Shown: positions 7,964 through 15,036, counted from the first letter of the stretch. The stretch is 18,847 bases of DNA from JAAAOZ01 sp964496595 (GCA_964496595.1 CAZCAI010000094.1:1-18847), one strand, 5' to 3'. Numbers and translations are program-made. The notes: generated by a model from the sequence alone, not told the origin.

Positions 7964-9076
7964 TCACACCACCACAACGCGCGTCCCATCCTCGTATTCC
8001 TTGGCCTCCTCTGTGTACACATCATACGAGGTCACCGGATCGACCCAGCGGAAGACCCACTGGGCCGCGTCGTTGGAGACATTCACACACCCGTGGCTAT
8101 GACGCCGGCCATAATCATTATGCCAATAAGTGCCGTGGAGCGCCACGCCATTGCCGGCGAAGTAGACCGGAAACGCCACGCCGGGCAAATCGTAGTCATC
8201 GCCGATCATGCGCCGCGTCTTGCGCTTGTAGAGCACGCGGAATTCGCCCCGAGGCGTCGCAGTCTGATACAGCCCCGATGCAATCCGCGTGCGGAACACA
8301 GGCAACGTATCGTGATAACAAGTCAGGGTCTGATGCTCGATATCGATTTTGATCCATTTGTCATCCGCTCCCATCCTGCTCATGAGCATCATCTCCGGCA
8401 ATAGCCGGTGCATCGACCAGGCTTTATGCTCCACCCTCACTCCGATGGGCGCAATCATCTCCGGCGATAGATGCCGCACCGACCAACTGGGCACATAGGG
8501 GCCGGGCGCATGCGAGAACCCCTCCTTGAGTTGATACCACCACTGGCCCTCGGCCTTCTCATCTGGCGCGGCGGCCACGACGCGATAGACGGTGCCATAG
8601 TAGAGATTGCGCGCGACATAGGCATCCGCATCTGGGCGCCAGCGCGCCTCCGCAAAGGGCACACAGACCTGCGACCAGAATCCCGGCTCCGAAACCTCGG
8701 TGATGACCTCACGCTGCCGCCGCGTCTCCACCGGCTGGACATAACCACTGTGAATATAGCCTTCCTCCGTCTCATACCAGATTGGATTTGTAGGCCACGG
8801 CGCTTCTCCCGACACGGCGGCATAGAGCGGGATCACATCATCGCGATGTTTGGTCGCTACCGTCTTCGCTGTTGATGAAGGAGCTTCGTGCACCGTCTGC
8901 GACCACCAAGTCGCGATCCGCCCCTGTGAAGCGGGCAGAGACACAACCTCCATATTCCCATCTTTATCCTCATCTTTTGACGAGAGAGCCGCCGCCACAG
9001 GCCATCGTCCCGCCATCCAGGCTGCGGCCGCCGCCCCACCTAACTTCAAAAACTCGCGACGGGTTAACTTATGCAT
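7964..9076 (-). CDS. Tat-exported L,D-transpeptidase (YkuD domain)
   Basis: 370 residues. The N-terminus MHKLTRREFLKLGGAAAAAWM carries twin arginines (Arg6, Arg7) followed by a hydrophobic stretch, a Tat signal, so the protein is exported folded. Residues about 45-230 look like two SH3-like segments (ATWWSQTVHEAPSSTAKTVATK; ARNLYYGTVYRVVA). The C-terminal YkuD domain begins at WIKIDIEHQTLTCY and contains GEFRVLYKRKTRRM, ALHGTYWHNDYG and the catalytic SHGCVNVSN with His328 and Cys330. L,D-transpeptidases make 3-3 peptidoglycan cross-links or attach proteins to the wall through a Cys acyl-enzyme. The start is ATG 9076, preceded by GAGGAGTGAGGG. A terminator follows the gene, and a promoter with a Fur-like box precedes it. 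Confidence 0.9.
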   Translation of the reverse strand: MHKLTRREFLKLGGAAAAAWMAGRWPVAAALSSKDEDKDGNMEVVSLPASQGRIATWWSQTVHEAPSSTAKTVATKHRDDVIPLYAAVSGEAPWPTNPIWYETEEGYIHSGYVQPVETRRQREVITEVSEPGFWSQVCVPFAEARWRPDADAYVARNLYYGTVYRVVAAAPDEKAEGQWWYQLKEGFSHAPGPYVPSWSVRHLSPEMIAPIGVRVEHKAWSMHRLLPEMMLMSRMGADDKWIKIDIEHQTLTCYHDTLPVFRTRIASGLYQTATPRGEFRVLYKRKTRRMIGDDYDLPGVAFPVYFAGNGVALHGTYWHNDYGRRHSHGCVNVSNDAAQWVFRWVDPVTSYDVYTEEAKEYEDGTRVVVV

Positions 9077-9106
9077 AATTCCCTCACTCCTCTAACCACC
9101 TCATTA

Positions 9107-9135
9107 TGATAATAATCATCGTAACCAGCATTATA
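9107..9135 (-). promoter_or_regulatory. Promoter -10 and Fur/PerR-like 7-1-7 box upstream of the L,D-transpeptidase
   Basis: On the minus strand a perfect TATAAT lies at 9135-9130, 53 bases before the start codon. The -35 region would fall near 9153-9158 and is poor (TTTTCG). Between the -10 box and the gene, TGATAATAATCATCG (9107-9121) matches the Fur-family core TGATAAT-N-ATTATCA at 12 of 14 non-spacer positions, where it could block initiation. Assignment to a particular regulator is inference. Confidence 0.4.
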
Positions 9136-9161
9136 GTCTAAAATTTACAAATCGAAAAACA

Positions 9162-9380
9162 GGGATGGTTCATCTACAAGCGAAAATAGGTTTACACTTT
9201 AATTCTGATAATTTAGGTCCTAAGATGCAATGAATTTTACAAAAACACTCCTATTTGGTTCGTAGTAAGCCTCGGAGCGCTAGCGGAGTGGCGTTTTTCG
9301 GGCTTTACAACGGCACTCCATTCCATCGCGCAGCGGATGCCTGACTACGAACAAGTGTTAACCAATTAGTGAACCATCCC
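9162..9380. mobile_element. MITE-like element A, 219 bp, with 8-bp target duplication
   Basis: The left end is GGGATGGTTCA (9162-9172) and AATAGGTTTACACT (9185-9198). The right end is TGAACCATCCC (9370-9380), preceded by AGTGTTAACC, giving inverted ends that share GGGATGGTTCA and a second block GGTT-ACACT. GAAAAACA flanks both sides (9154-9161 and 9381-9388) as a perfect 8-bp direct repeat. There is no coding potential inside, so it must be moved in trans. The right half contains copy 2 of the interspersed palindromic repeat. It sits in the 456-bp gap between the L,D-transpeptidase and MFS genes. The ends match element B at 14270. Confidence 0.88.
9258..9352. repeat. Interspersed palindromic repeat, copy 2 (complete), nested in element A
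   Basis: It begins GTTCGTAGT (9258-9266) and ends with the exact reverse complement ACTACGAAC (9344-9352). The arms pair imperfectly along the whole 95 nt, forming one long hairpin. The first 39 bases match 5751-5789 except for one base. Confidence 0.8.
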
Positions 9381-9392
9381 GAAAAACAGAAA

Positions 9393-9434
9393 CTCAATCC
9401 TCAACTCTTTATGCTTGATCCTTGATCCTTACCC
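9393..9434. repeat. Heptad repeat tract, six units
   Basis: Exact 7-bp register: CTCAATC, CTCAACT, CTTTATG, CTTGATC, CTTGATC, CTTACCC. It lies upstream of the MFS gene, next to element A. The remaining bases up to 9520 show nothing else I can name. Confidence 0.75.
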
Positions 9435-9532
9435 CCTCACTGGCAAAGTTCCCAAAGCACGGTATAACAAAGAATCGAATGAATCCAACCTATCTCTGAC
9501 TATCGAGAGAAAGAGACCACAAGGAGACAACA

Positions 9533-10744
9533 TTGACAGGCCCATTAGCCACATCCAAGGAAACGGCGCCTTTATCACCTGCCACGGTGGAAGCGGAGGC
9601 GGAGGAATTCCAGACGGAGCGCGTGATCCCGCTGGCCGCCGCCCACGGCATCCACGACACCTACCAGGCATTCTTGCCGCCGCTGCTGCCGGAATTCATC
9701 GAGACGCTGGCGCTCAGCAACACGCAGGCCGGCCTGCTGACCGTCTTCCTGCGCGCGCCCTCGCTCGCGCAGCCCTTCATCGGCTACTTGGCCGACCGGG
9801 TGAGCCTCCGGTACTTCGTAATTCTGGCCCCGGCGGTGACCGCCATCGTGATGAGCCTGCTGGGCATCGCGCCGAACTACCTCGCCATCGTCCTCCTCCT
9901 GCTCATCTCCGGGCTTAGCTCCGCCTGCCTGCACGCTACCGGCCCGGTGATGGTCGGGCGCGTCTCCGGGCAGCGATTGGGCCACGGCATGAGCTACTGG
10001 ATGGTCGGCGGCGAGGCCGGGCGCGTGCTCGGCCCGCTGATCATCACGGCAGCGTTGGGCACACTCGGCCTGGCCGGGATGCCCTGGCTGATGATCGGCG
10101 GCCTGCTGACCTCGCTGCTGCTTCTCACACTGCTGCGAGAGGTTCCCGCGCGTCCGCCCGAAGCGGGCGAGGCGCTCCCCTGGCGCGATGCGCTGCGCGA
10201 GATGGGGCCATTCTTAGCGCTGATCATGGGCATCGTCATCACGCGCGGCTTCATCGTCGAGGCGATGAGCACCTACCTGACCATCTTCCTGCGCGAGCAG
10301 CAGGCCGAGCGCTGGCTGGCGAACAGCGCACTGGCGATGTATCAGGCGGCAGGCGTCGGTGGGGCCCTGATCAGCGGCTCGCTCAGCGATCGCTGGGGAC
10401 GCCGGCGCACGCTGGCGATCTTCCTGCTCATCGCGCCGGCGCTGCTGCTGGGTTTCCTCGCCGTGGAAAGCTGGCTGCGCTTCCCCATCCTGCTGGGATT
10501 GGGCTTCACGACGATCTCGCTCACGCCCGTGCTGATGGCGCTGGTGCAGGAAAGCTATCCGCAGAACCGAGCGCTTGCCAACGGCATCTACATGGCCTTC
10601 AGCTTTGCGCTCCGCTCCGGCGTGACGGTGATCGTGGGCGCGCTGGGCGACGCCTTCGGTTTGACCATGGCCTTCACCACCAGCGCGCTGGTCGCCTGGT
10701 CGGGGCTATGGTTTGTCAGCCGATTCCGTAATTTGGGAATTTAG
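9533..10744 (+). CDS. MFS transporter, Fsr (fosmidomycin resistance)-like
   Basis: 403 residues, starting at TTG 9533 with AAGGAG six bases upstream; no better ATG exists before the first helix. After about 35 polar residues the protein shows some twelve membrane spans in two six-helix halves. The first half holds AAAHGIHDTYQAFLPPLLPEF, the loop GYLADRVSLRY (the MFS motif A position between helices 2 and 3) and HGMSYWMVGGEAGRVLGPL. The second half has SGSLSDRWGRRR, the equivalent motif. The opening histidine-containing helix and the GG-x-x-GRVLGP segment resemble Fsr-type exporters, which pump small drugs by proton antiport. The actual substrate is unknown. It ends directly on a long inverted repeat and is followed 100 bases later by a Nudix gene. 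Confidence 0.85.
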   Translation: MTGPLATSKETAPLSPATVEAEAEEFQTERVIPLAAAHGIHDTYQAFLPPLLPEFIETLALSNTQAGLLTVFLRAPSLAQPFIGYLADRVSLRYFVILAPAVTAIVMSLLGIAPNYLAIVLLLLISGLSSACLHATGPVMVGRVSGQRLGHGMSYWMVGGEAGRVLGPLIITAALGTLGLAGMPWLMIGGLLTSLLLLTLLREVPARPPEAGEALPWRDALREMGPFLALIMGIVITRGFIVEAMSTYLTIFLREQQAERWLANSALAMYQAAGVGGALISGSLSDRWGRRRTLAIFLLIAPALLLGFLAVESWLRFPILLGLGFTTISLTPVLMALVQESYPQNRALANGIYMAFSFALRSGVTVIVGALGDAFGLTMAFTTSALVAWSGLWFVSRFRNLGI

Positions 10745-10812
10745 AATTGCGAATTGCGAATTGCGCTGTCGAGTAAAGATTCAAAATTCGCAATTCGCAA
10801 TTCATAATTTGA
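10744..10812. repeat. Heptad tracts forming a perfect 19-bp inverted repeat
   Basis: Three GAATTGC units (10744-10764) face AATTCGC, AATTCGC, AATTCAT, AATTTGA (10785-10812). Bases 10744-10762 are the exact reverse complement of 10785-10803 with a 22-base loop. TTTTTTT follows at about 10814, so it may also act as a terminator for the MFS gene, whose stop codon it overlaps. Confidence 0.8.
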
Positions 10813-10844
10813 ATTTTTTTGCTTTTTAGACTGAGGAGCTACAT

Positions 10845-11357
10845 TTGAATCAATACTATCACATGCAACACCCAGAGGGCAAAGTCTGGGACATCGGCGC
10901 GGGCGGCGCTGTAGTGCGCGAGGATCGCGTGCTGATGGTCCGCAAGACCTACGGCGAGGGCAAGGGCCGCTGGGCCATTCCCGGCGGCCTGGTCGAACAC
11001 GAGGAGCTTTTGGATGAGGCCGCCGCGCGCGAGGTCTTCGAGGAGACCGGCGTCCGCGCAGAGGCGGTCGCCTTGCTGGCGGTGCGCTCGCGCTACGGCG
11101 ATCTCGGCGGCGCGGTCTACGTCGTCTTCAAGATGCGCCCGCTGAGCGGGGAGCCGATGCCCGACGGCGTCGAGGTCGATGCGGCCCGCTATCTCTCCGC
11201 CGAGGAGGTGTTAGCGCTGGCCGATCACGAGATCTTCGCGCTTTCGCGCAACGTCGCGTTAGCCGCGCTGCGCGACGCGATAGGACTGGTAGAGACGCCG
11301 TGTCCACCCGCCTCCGGCCCGGCGTATCGGGCGTTTGTCGCGCCGAGCGAGTCATGA
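10845..11357 (+). CDS. Nudix hydrolase
   Basis: 170 residues. The start is TTG 10845 with GAGGAG six bases upstream; the first ATG is six codons later and has no such site. The Nudix box reads GGLVEHEELLDEAAAREVFEETGV, fitting GX5EX7REUXEEXGU with the metal-binding Glu residues present. The core opens with GAGGAVVREDRVLMVRKTYGEGKGRWAIPGG, the usual strand leading into the box. Nudix enzymes split nucleoside diphosphate-linked compounds with Mg2+; the substrate cannot be told. The stop TGA overlaps the ATG of the next gene (ATGA), so the two are probably translated together. Confidence 0.9.
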   Translation: MNQYYHMQHPEGKVWDIGAGGAVVREDRVLMVRKTYGEGKGRWAIPGGLVEHEELLDEAAAREVFEETGVRAEAVALLAVRSRYGDLGGAVYVVFKMRPLSGEPMPDGVEVDAARYLSAEEVLALADHEIFALSRNVALAALRDAIGLVETPCPPASGPAYRAFVAPSES

Positions 11358-12874
11358 TGGCCAAGACCTATCCCATCAGCCGAAAAAGCCGCCTGCGCCG
11401 CGCAAGCCTGGCGCTGATGCTCACACTCGCCGTGGCCCTCTCCCTCCTGGGCTGCCGCGCGCGCCCCGGCGCCGAGATCCTCCCCCGCCCAACCCAAGCG
11501 ACCACAGCGACGCCCGCCTCAAGCCCGACGCCCACACCCACGCCGCTCATCCCCACCCCGCAGCCCACGCGCGTCCCGCCCGATTCGACCGCGATCTCCT
11601 ACACCGTGCGGCCCGGCGACACCCTCAGCGGGATCGCGATAGCGTTCGGGACGACGCCGGAGCGCCTGATGGAGATCAACGGCCTGCTCAACGGGGATGT
11701 GCTGACGGTCGGGCAGGTGCTCCAGGTGACCCTGGCGGCGCAACACGTCGGGCCGGAGGCGGTGCTGGCGCCCGATAGCGAGGCGGTCTACGGCCCCAGT
11801 TACGCCGAGTTCGACCTCGACGCGCGCGCCGCGACGTGGCCCGGCCTCTTCAGCGCCCACACGGAAATGGTCGGCGGCGTGGAGATGACGGGGCCGGAGA
11901 TCGTCCAGCAGATCGCGGAGCAATATGGCGTCGGGCCGCGCGTGCTGCTGGCGCTGCTGGAGTTGCGCGGCGGCTGGCTTTCCGATCCCGATCCCGCCCC
12001 GACGGCGCGCACCTATCCCCTGGGCTACGCGGCGCAGGAGCACTGGGACGGCCTCCACACGCAGCTCTCGCTCGCGGCCAACGCGCTCAACATGGGCTTC
12101 TACGGCTGGATGGAGGATGACCTGTGGTTGATCCAGACCGAGGACGGGACGTACATTCAATTCGCGCCGGCGCTCAACGCCGGGACGGCGGGCGTGCAGC
12201 GCGCGCTGGCCGCCGGCGCCGAGGATTACGCGGCCTTCGTGGCGGATGTGGCGCGCTTCGATGGGGTCTATCGCCGCCTCTTCGGCGATCCCTTCGCCCG
12301 CACCGTCGCGCTGATCCCGCCCGATTTGGAAGCGCCGGAGATGGCGCTGCCCTGGCCGGAGGACGAGACGTGGTACTACACCGGCGGGCCGCACGGCGGC
12401 TGGGGGACGGGCAGCGCGTGGGCCGCGATAGACTTCGTCTCCGACGAGCGCGATCTCGGCTGTATGATCAGCCAGAAGTGGGCGACGGCCTCCGCCTCCG
12501 GGCCGGTGATCATCAGCCGGGAGGGCGAGGTGTGGCAGGATTTAGATGGCGATGGCTTTCTGGGAACGGGCTGGGTGGTGCTCTATATGCACTTGGCCTC
12601 GGATGGCCGCCCGTCCGTCGGGACGCAGTTGGAGGTCGGCGATAAAATCGGCCACATCTCCTGCGAGGGCGGCGTCAGCAATGCCTCGCACCTGCACATC
12701 GCGCGGCGCTACAACGGCGTGTGGATCGCGGCGGATGATCCGCGCTGGCCGATGGCGCTTTCGGGCTGGACGCCCGCGTCGACGGGCCGGGCCTACGATG
12801 GCACGCTCACGCGCGACGGCGAGGTCCGCACCGCCAAGGAGGATTGGGCGGCGATCAATGCGGTTAGGCATTGA
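11354..12874 (+). CDS. Lipoprotein with LysM and M23 (LytM-type) peptidase domains
   Basis: 506 residues from ATG 11354, which overlaps the Nudix stop; a second ATG follows at once. The signal sequence ends in a lipobox LLGC. Next comes a Pro/Thr-rich linker (TATPASSPTPTPTPLIPTP), then a LysM domain at about residues 75-125 (ISYTVRPGDTLSGIAIAFGT, ERLMEINGLL) for peptidoglycan binding. The middle region contains QQIAEQYGVGPRVLLALLEL, resembling a lysozyme-like helix bundle without a clear catalytic Glu. The C-terminal M23 domain shows His347 in GGPHGGW, Asp360 in AAIDF, His413 in YMHL, and His446/His448 in HLHI, the zinc-ligand and catalytic set of an active M23 endopeptidase. It likely cuts wall cross-bridges outside the membrane. 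GC-rich like its neighbours. Confidence 0.88.
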   Translation: MMAKTYPISRKSRLRRASLALMLTLAVALSLLGCRARPGAEILPRPTQATTATPASSPTPTPTPLIPTPQPTRVPPDSTAISYTVRPGDTLSGIAIAFGTTPERLMEINGLLNGDVLTVGQVLQVTLAAQHVGPEAVLAPDSEAVYGPSYAEFDLDARAATWPGLFSAHTEMVGGVEMTGPEIVQQIAEQYGVGPRVLLALLELRGGWLSDPDPAPTARTYPLGYAAQEHWDGLHTQLSLAANALNMGFYGWMEDDLWLIQTEDGTYIQFAPALNAGTAGVQRALAAGAEDYAAFVADVARFDGVYRRLFGDPFARTVALIPPDLEAPEMALPWPEDETWYYTGGPHGGWGTGSAWAAIDFVSDERDLGCMISQKWATASASGPVIISREGEVWQDLDGDGFLGTGWVVLYMHLASDGRPSVGTQLEVGDKIGHISCEGGVSNASHLHIARRYNGVWIAADDPRWPMALSGWTPASTGRAYDGTLTRDGEVRTAKEDWAAINAVRH

Positions 12875-12906
12875 TCGTATACAAGATGACCGATCAAGAC
12901 AAGAAG

Positions 12907-12934
12907 TATTGCGTATTGCGTATTTCGTGTTGCG
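12907..12934. repeat. Heptad repeat tract (TATTGCG)
   Basis: Four units in exact register: TATTGCG, TATTGCG, TATTTCG, TGTTGCG. It lies in the 112-bp gap between two convergent genes. No terminator hairpin is visible there. Confidence 0.8.
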
Positions 12935-12963
12935 TAATTAGGCTTCTGTTTTGCGGCCCTGTC

Positions 12964-12991
12964 CCCTACTCCCTGCTCCTTACTCCCTACC
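12964..12991. repeat. Heptad repeat tract (CCCTACT)
   Basis: Units CCCTACT, CCCTGCT, CCTTACT, CCCTACC. The last unit overlaps the stop codon of the radical SAM gene (12987-12989). It resembles the short tandem heptamers known from cyanobacterial spacers. Confidence 0.8.
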
Positions 12992-14123
12992 ACAGGGAGA
13001 GTTGACGTGGGGGCCGCCGCCCGGCGAGCAAAATAAAGGGGAGGGCGCGTCCCGGCGCGATGCCCAGCTTGCGCAGGTCGGTCAGATCGCGCAGCGCGCC
13101 CTGGCGGCGCGCGCGGAGGATGCGATCCGCGCTCGTCGGGCCGATGCCGGGCACGCGCAGCAGCGCCGCGCGGTCGGCGGTGTTCACCTCGATGGGCGCG
13201 TGGCTGAGGTGGCGCTCGGCCCAGGCCAACTTGGGGTCGCGATCCTGCGGGAGGTTGCCCTCCGCATCGAAGGGCAGTTCCGCAACAGAGAAGCCGTAAT
13301 CGCGCAGCAGGAACGAGGATTGGTAGAGCCGATGCTCGCGCTGCGCCGGGGACGGCGGATGCCCCGCCAGCGGCGTATCGATCACGGGCGAGAAGCTGCT
13401 GAAGTACGCGCGCTTCAGCCCCACGTTGTGATAGAGGTAGTCCGTGGTGGTGAGCAACTCGATGTCGCGCTCATCCACCGCCCCGACCACAAACTGCGTC
13501 GTGGAGCTAGGCCAAGGGCCGGGTTCGCTGCGGCGGATCTCCTCGATCCATTGGAGGCGCTGCAACAGCTCCGAGGCGAAGTTCTTGCGCGGGGCCAACG
13601 TCGCCAGCCGCTCGGCGTTGGGCGCCTCTAAATTCACGGAGACGCGATCCGCCAGGCGCATCGCCGCCAAGATCTGATCCCGCTCCGCGTTGGGCATGAC
13701 CTTGAGGTGCAGATACCCCCGAAATTCGTAGCGCTGCCGCAGAATCTCCGCCGTGGCGAGGATGCGATTCTGGGTGTTGGCCCCGCCCCCCGCGACGCCG
13801 GAGCTGAGGAAGATCCCCTCCACCACGCCCTTGCGATGCAATTGGATGAAGGCCCCCGCCAACTCGTCCGGCGTGAAGGTCGTGCGCCGGAAGTCGCGCC
13901 CGTCGCGGAAGGGGCAATAGATGCAGTTGCGCTCGCACGCGGAGGTGAGGAGTGTCTTCAGCAGGGGGATGCGCTTGCCGCCGGGGAGCACGGCGTTATA
14001 GACCGCGCCCGCCAGATCCAAGTCTCTGGCCTGGCGCGGCGGCGCTGGCGGCGCACCGGTCTCCTCGGCCGGCTCGTAGCAGGTCGCCGGGCCAAGTAAG
14101 CGGAATTTTTGTAGAGCGTCCAT
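12987..14123 (-). CDS. Radical SAM protein with C-terminal helix-hairpin-helix, 'DNA modification/repair' type
   Basis: 378 residues. The radical SAM cluster motif CX3CX2C is CERNCIYC (Cys63, Cys67, Cys70), followed by a barrel with IFLSSGVAGGGANTQNR and YLHLKVMP. Residues about 313-345 hold VNTADRAALLRVPGIGPTSADRIL, a helix-hairpin-helix of the non-specific DNA-binding kind. This architecture matches the family named 'putative DNA modification/repair radical SAM protein', usually found beside a companion protein and a uracil-DNA glycosylase-like gene. Neither partner is in this window. The family has no proven reaction to my knowledge. Start ATG 14123; the upstream GGA is weak and twelve or so bases away. 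The 3' end runs into a heptad tract. Confidence 0.85.
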   Translation of the reverse strand: MDALQKFRLLGPATCYEPAEETGAPPAPPRQARDLDLAGAVYNAVLPGGKRIPLLKTLLTSACERNCIYCPFRDGRDFRRTTFTPDELAGAFIQLHRKGVVEGIFLSSGVAGGGANTQNRILATAEILRQRYEFRGYLHLKVMPNAERDQILAAMRLADRVSVNLEAPNAERLATLAPRKNFASELLQRLQWIEEIRRSEPGPWPSSTTQFVVGAVDERDIELLTTTDYLYHNVGLKRAYFSSFSPVIDTPLAGHPPSPAQREHRLYQSSFLLRDYGFSVAELPFDAEGNLPQDRDPKLAWAERHLSHAPIEVNTADRAALLRVPGIGPTSADRILRARRQGALRDLTDLRKLGIAPGRALPFILLAGRRPPRQLSLW

Positions 14124-14130
14124 GTCGTCA

Positions 14131-14188
14131 ATTAGTCCTCAGTCGGTTAGTCGAATGTCTAGGAGTCACACGTCCAACGTCACATCTC
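14131..14188. repeat. Heptad-like tract with GTC-ending units, upstream of the radical SAM gene
   Basis: Units ATTAGTC, CTCAGTC, GGTTAGTC, GAATGTC, TAGGAGTC, ACACGTC, CAACGTC, ACATCTC; six are 7 bp and two are 8 bp. It begins only a few bases upstream of the ATG and so forms the gene's 5' leader. From 14189 to 14261 I see nothing else definite. Confidence 0.6.
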
Positions 14189-14269
14189 ACAGGCCTTACG
14201 TTCCGCGTTCGGTAACATTATCATTTGGTTTAACCCGGCCTCGCAGGGAGGTATCCTCAACACCTATTC

Positions 14270-14492
14270 GGGATGGTTCATTTTCCAGGATAATTAGGTT
14301 TACACTCTGTCAGCGACTAAAGTCCCTTCGCGATGCGCTGCGCGCCGGGCATCCTCCTTCGAGGATGCGATAGGCCGTCTGCAACGGCAGACGGTTGGCC
14401 GATCCCTCGGCCATTGGGCCAAGGAGGCCTTTCCAGGGTACTTCAATGCCCGTAGAGGAAAAAAAGTGTCAACCTATTTCTGAACCATTCCC
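14270..14492. mobile_element. MITE-like element B, 223 bp, with 8-bp target duplication
   Basis: The left end is GGGATGGTTCAT (14270-14281), then TTAGGTTTACACT. The right end is AGTGTCAACCTATTTCTGAACC running to ATTCCC at 14492. ACCTATTC flanks both sides perfectly (14262-14269 and 14493-14500). The ends match element A at 9162. The interior differs and is a row of three perfect tetraloop hairpins: 14349-14368 (CTTC), 14375-14394 (AACG) and 14397-14412 (TCCC). No coding potential. It lies in the gap between the radical SAM gene and the terminator of the peptidase cluster. Confidence 0.88.
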
Positions 14493-14537
14493 ACCTATTC
14501 TATCGATAAATGAGAGGAGGGTCAACCCTCAAAATCG

Positions 14538-14576
14538 AAACACCCAAAGGGCTGAAGCAGCGCCCTTTGGGTGTTT
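14538..14576. terminator. Bidirectional terminator at the end of the peptidase cluster
   Basis: A perfect 15-bp stem, AAACACCCAAAGGGC (14538-14552) with 14562-14576, closes a nine-base loop. It lies 40 bases beyond the stop codon of the 129-residue gene. T-runs exist on both sides (GTGTTTTT on plus; TTTCGATTTT on minus). Confidence 0.85.
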
Positions 14577-14615
14577 TTACAGCTTTGATGATCGAAATTC
14601 GACGACGGGAATCGT

Positions 14616-15005
14616 TTACTCGTTGGCCTGCCGGAGCGCCTTGAGCGTGGATGAGGCCGCCTCGCCGATGGTGCGCAGCATCGTGGCGCGGTTTTCCGTC
14701 GCGGTGTTGACCATACTCTGATGCATGCTCCACACGGAGCGATCCACCTCGCCGCTCTCATCCAGGGGCAGACAAATGGTCGTGTCGCCATCGAACGAGA
14801 TCCGCGAGTAGGCGCGCAGCGCGACCTTACCCTCGGCCGCCAAATCGTTCATATCATTCTGCTTGGTCGCCACCACGTGGATCTGATCGTGCGGCGTGGT
14901 GTAGGTCTTAACCTCCAACTCCGAGATGTCCCGCACAAAGTTCTCGACCCGATCAGCCAAATCCTGTGAAAATTTCCGAACCGCTTCCTGTAAATTCTCT
15001 GCCAT
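14616..15005 (-). CDS. Stand-alone copy of the peptidase C-terminal module
   Basis: 129 residues; family not named. It aligns along its length with the last ~112 residues of the 926-residue peptidase two genes upstream. Shared elements are LEVKTYTT, then EG-x-A-x-LRA, FDGD, GEVDR-x2-W-x2-H, MV-x2-A-x2-NRA, and a final LK-x-L. An amphipathic helix precedes the module (LQEAVRKFSQDLADRVENFV) and a helix ends it, with strands between. No signal peptide or membrane span, so cytoplasmic. I chose ATG 15005 because GGAGG lies seven bases before it; an in-frame ATG two codons earlier would be only a base from that site. It is the last gene of the minus-strand cluster, 31 bases after the preceding stop, and is followed by a terminator. 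A partner or adaptor role is inference. Confidence 0.8.
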   Translation of the reverse strand: MAENLQEAVRKFSQDLADRVENFVRDISELEVKTYTTPHDQIHVVATKQNDMNDLAAEGKVALRAYSRISFDGDTTICLPLDESGEVDRSVWSMHQSMVNTATENRATMLRTIGEAASSTLKALRQANE

Positions 15006-15036
15006 CTCCATTCCTCCTTGTTATGCTTAATTTTGA

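Noticed and set aside
8857..9095. Short plus-strand frames opposite the start of the L,D-transpeptidase
   Set aside because: They mirror the Tat signal region and lack ribosome sites or domain signatures.
11800..12100. Middle of the LysM/M23 protein considered as an active transglycosylase
   Set aside because: A lysozyme-like helix pattern is visible, but no convincing catalytic Glu motif could be placed.
11519..12394. 291-codon minus-strand frame opposite the LysM/M23 gene
   Set aside because: Composition artefact of GC-rich codons; the plus strand carries a lipobox, LysM and M23 motifs.
12951..13631. 226-codon plus-strand frame opposite the radical SAM gene
   Set aside because: Starts in the heptad tract, has no recognisable domain, and the minus strand holds the CX3CX2C motif.
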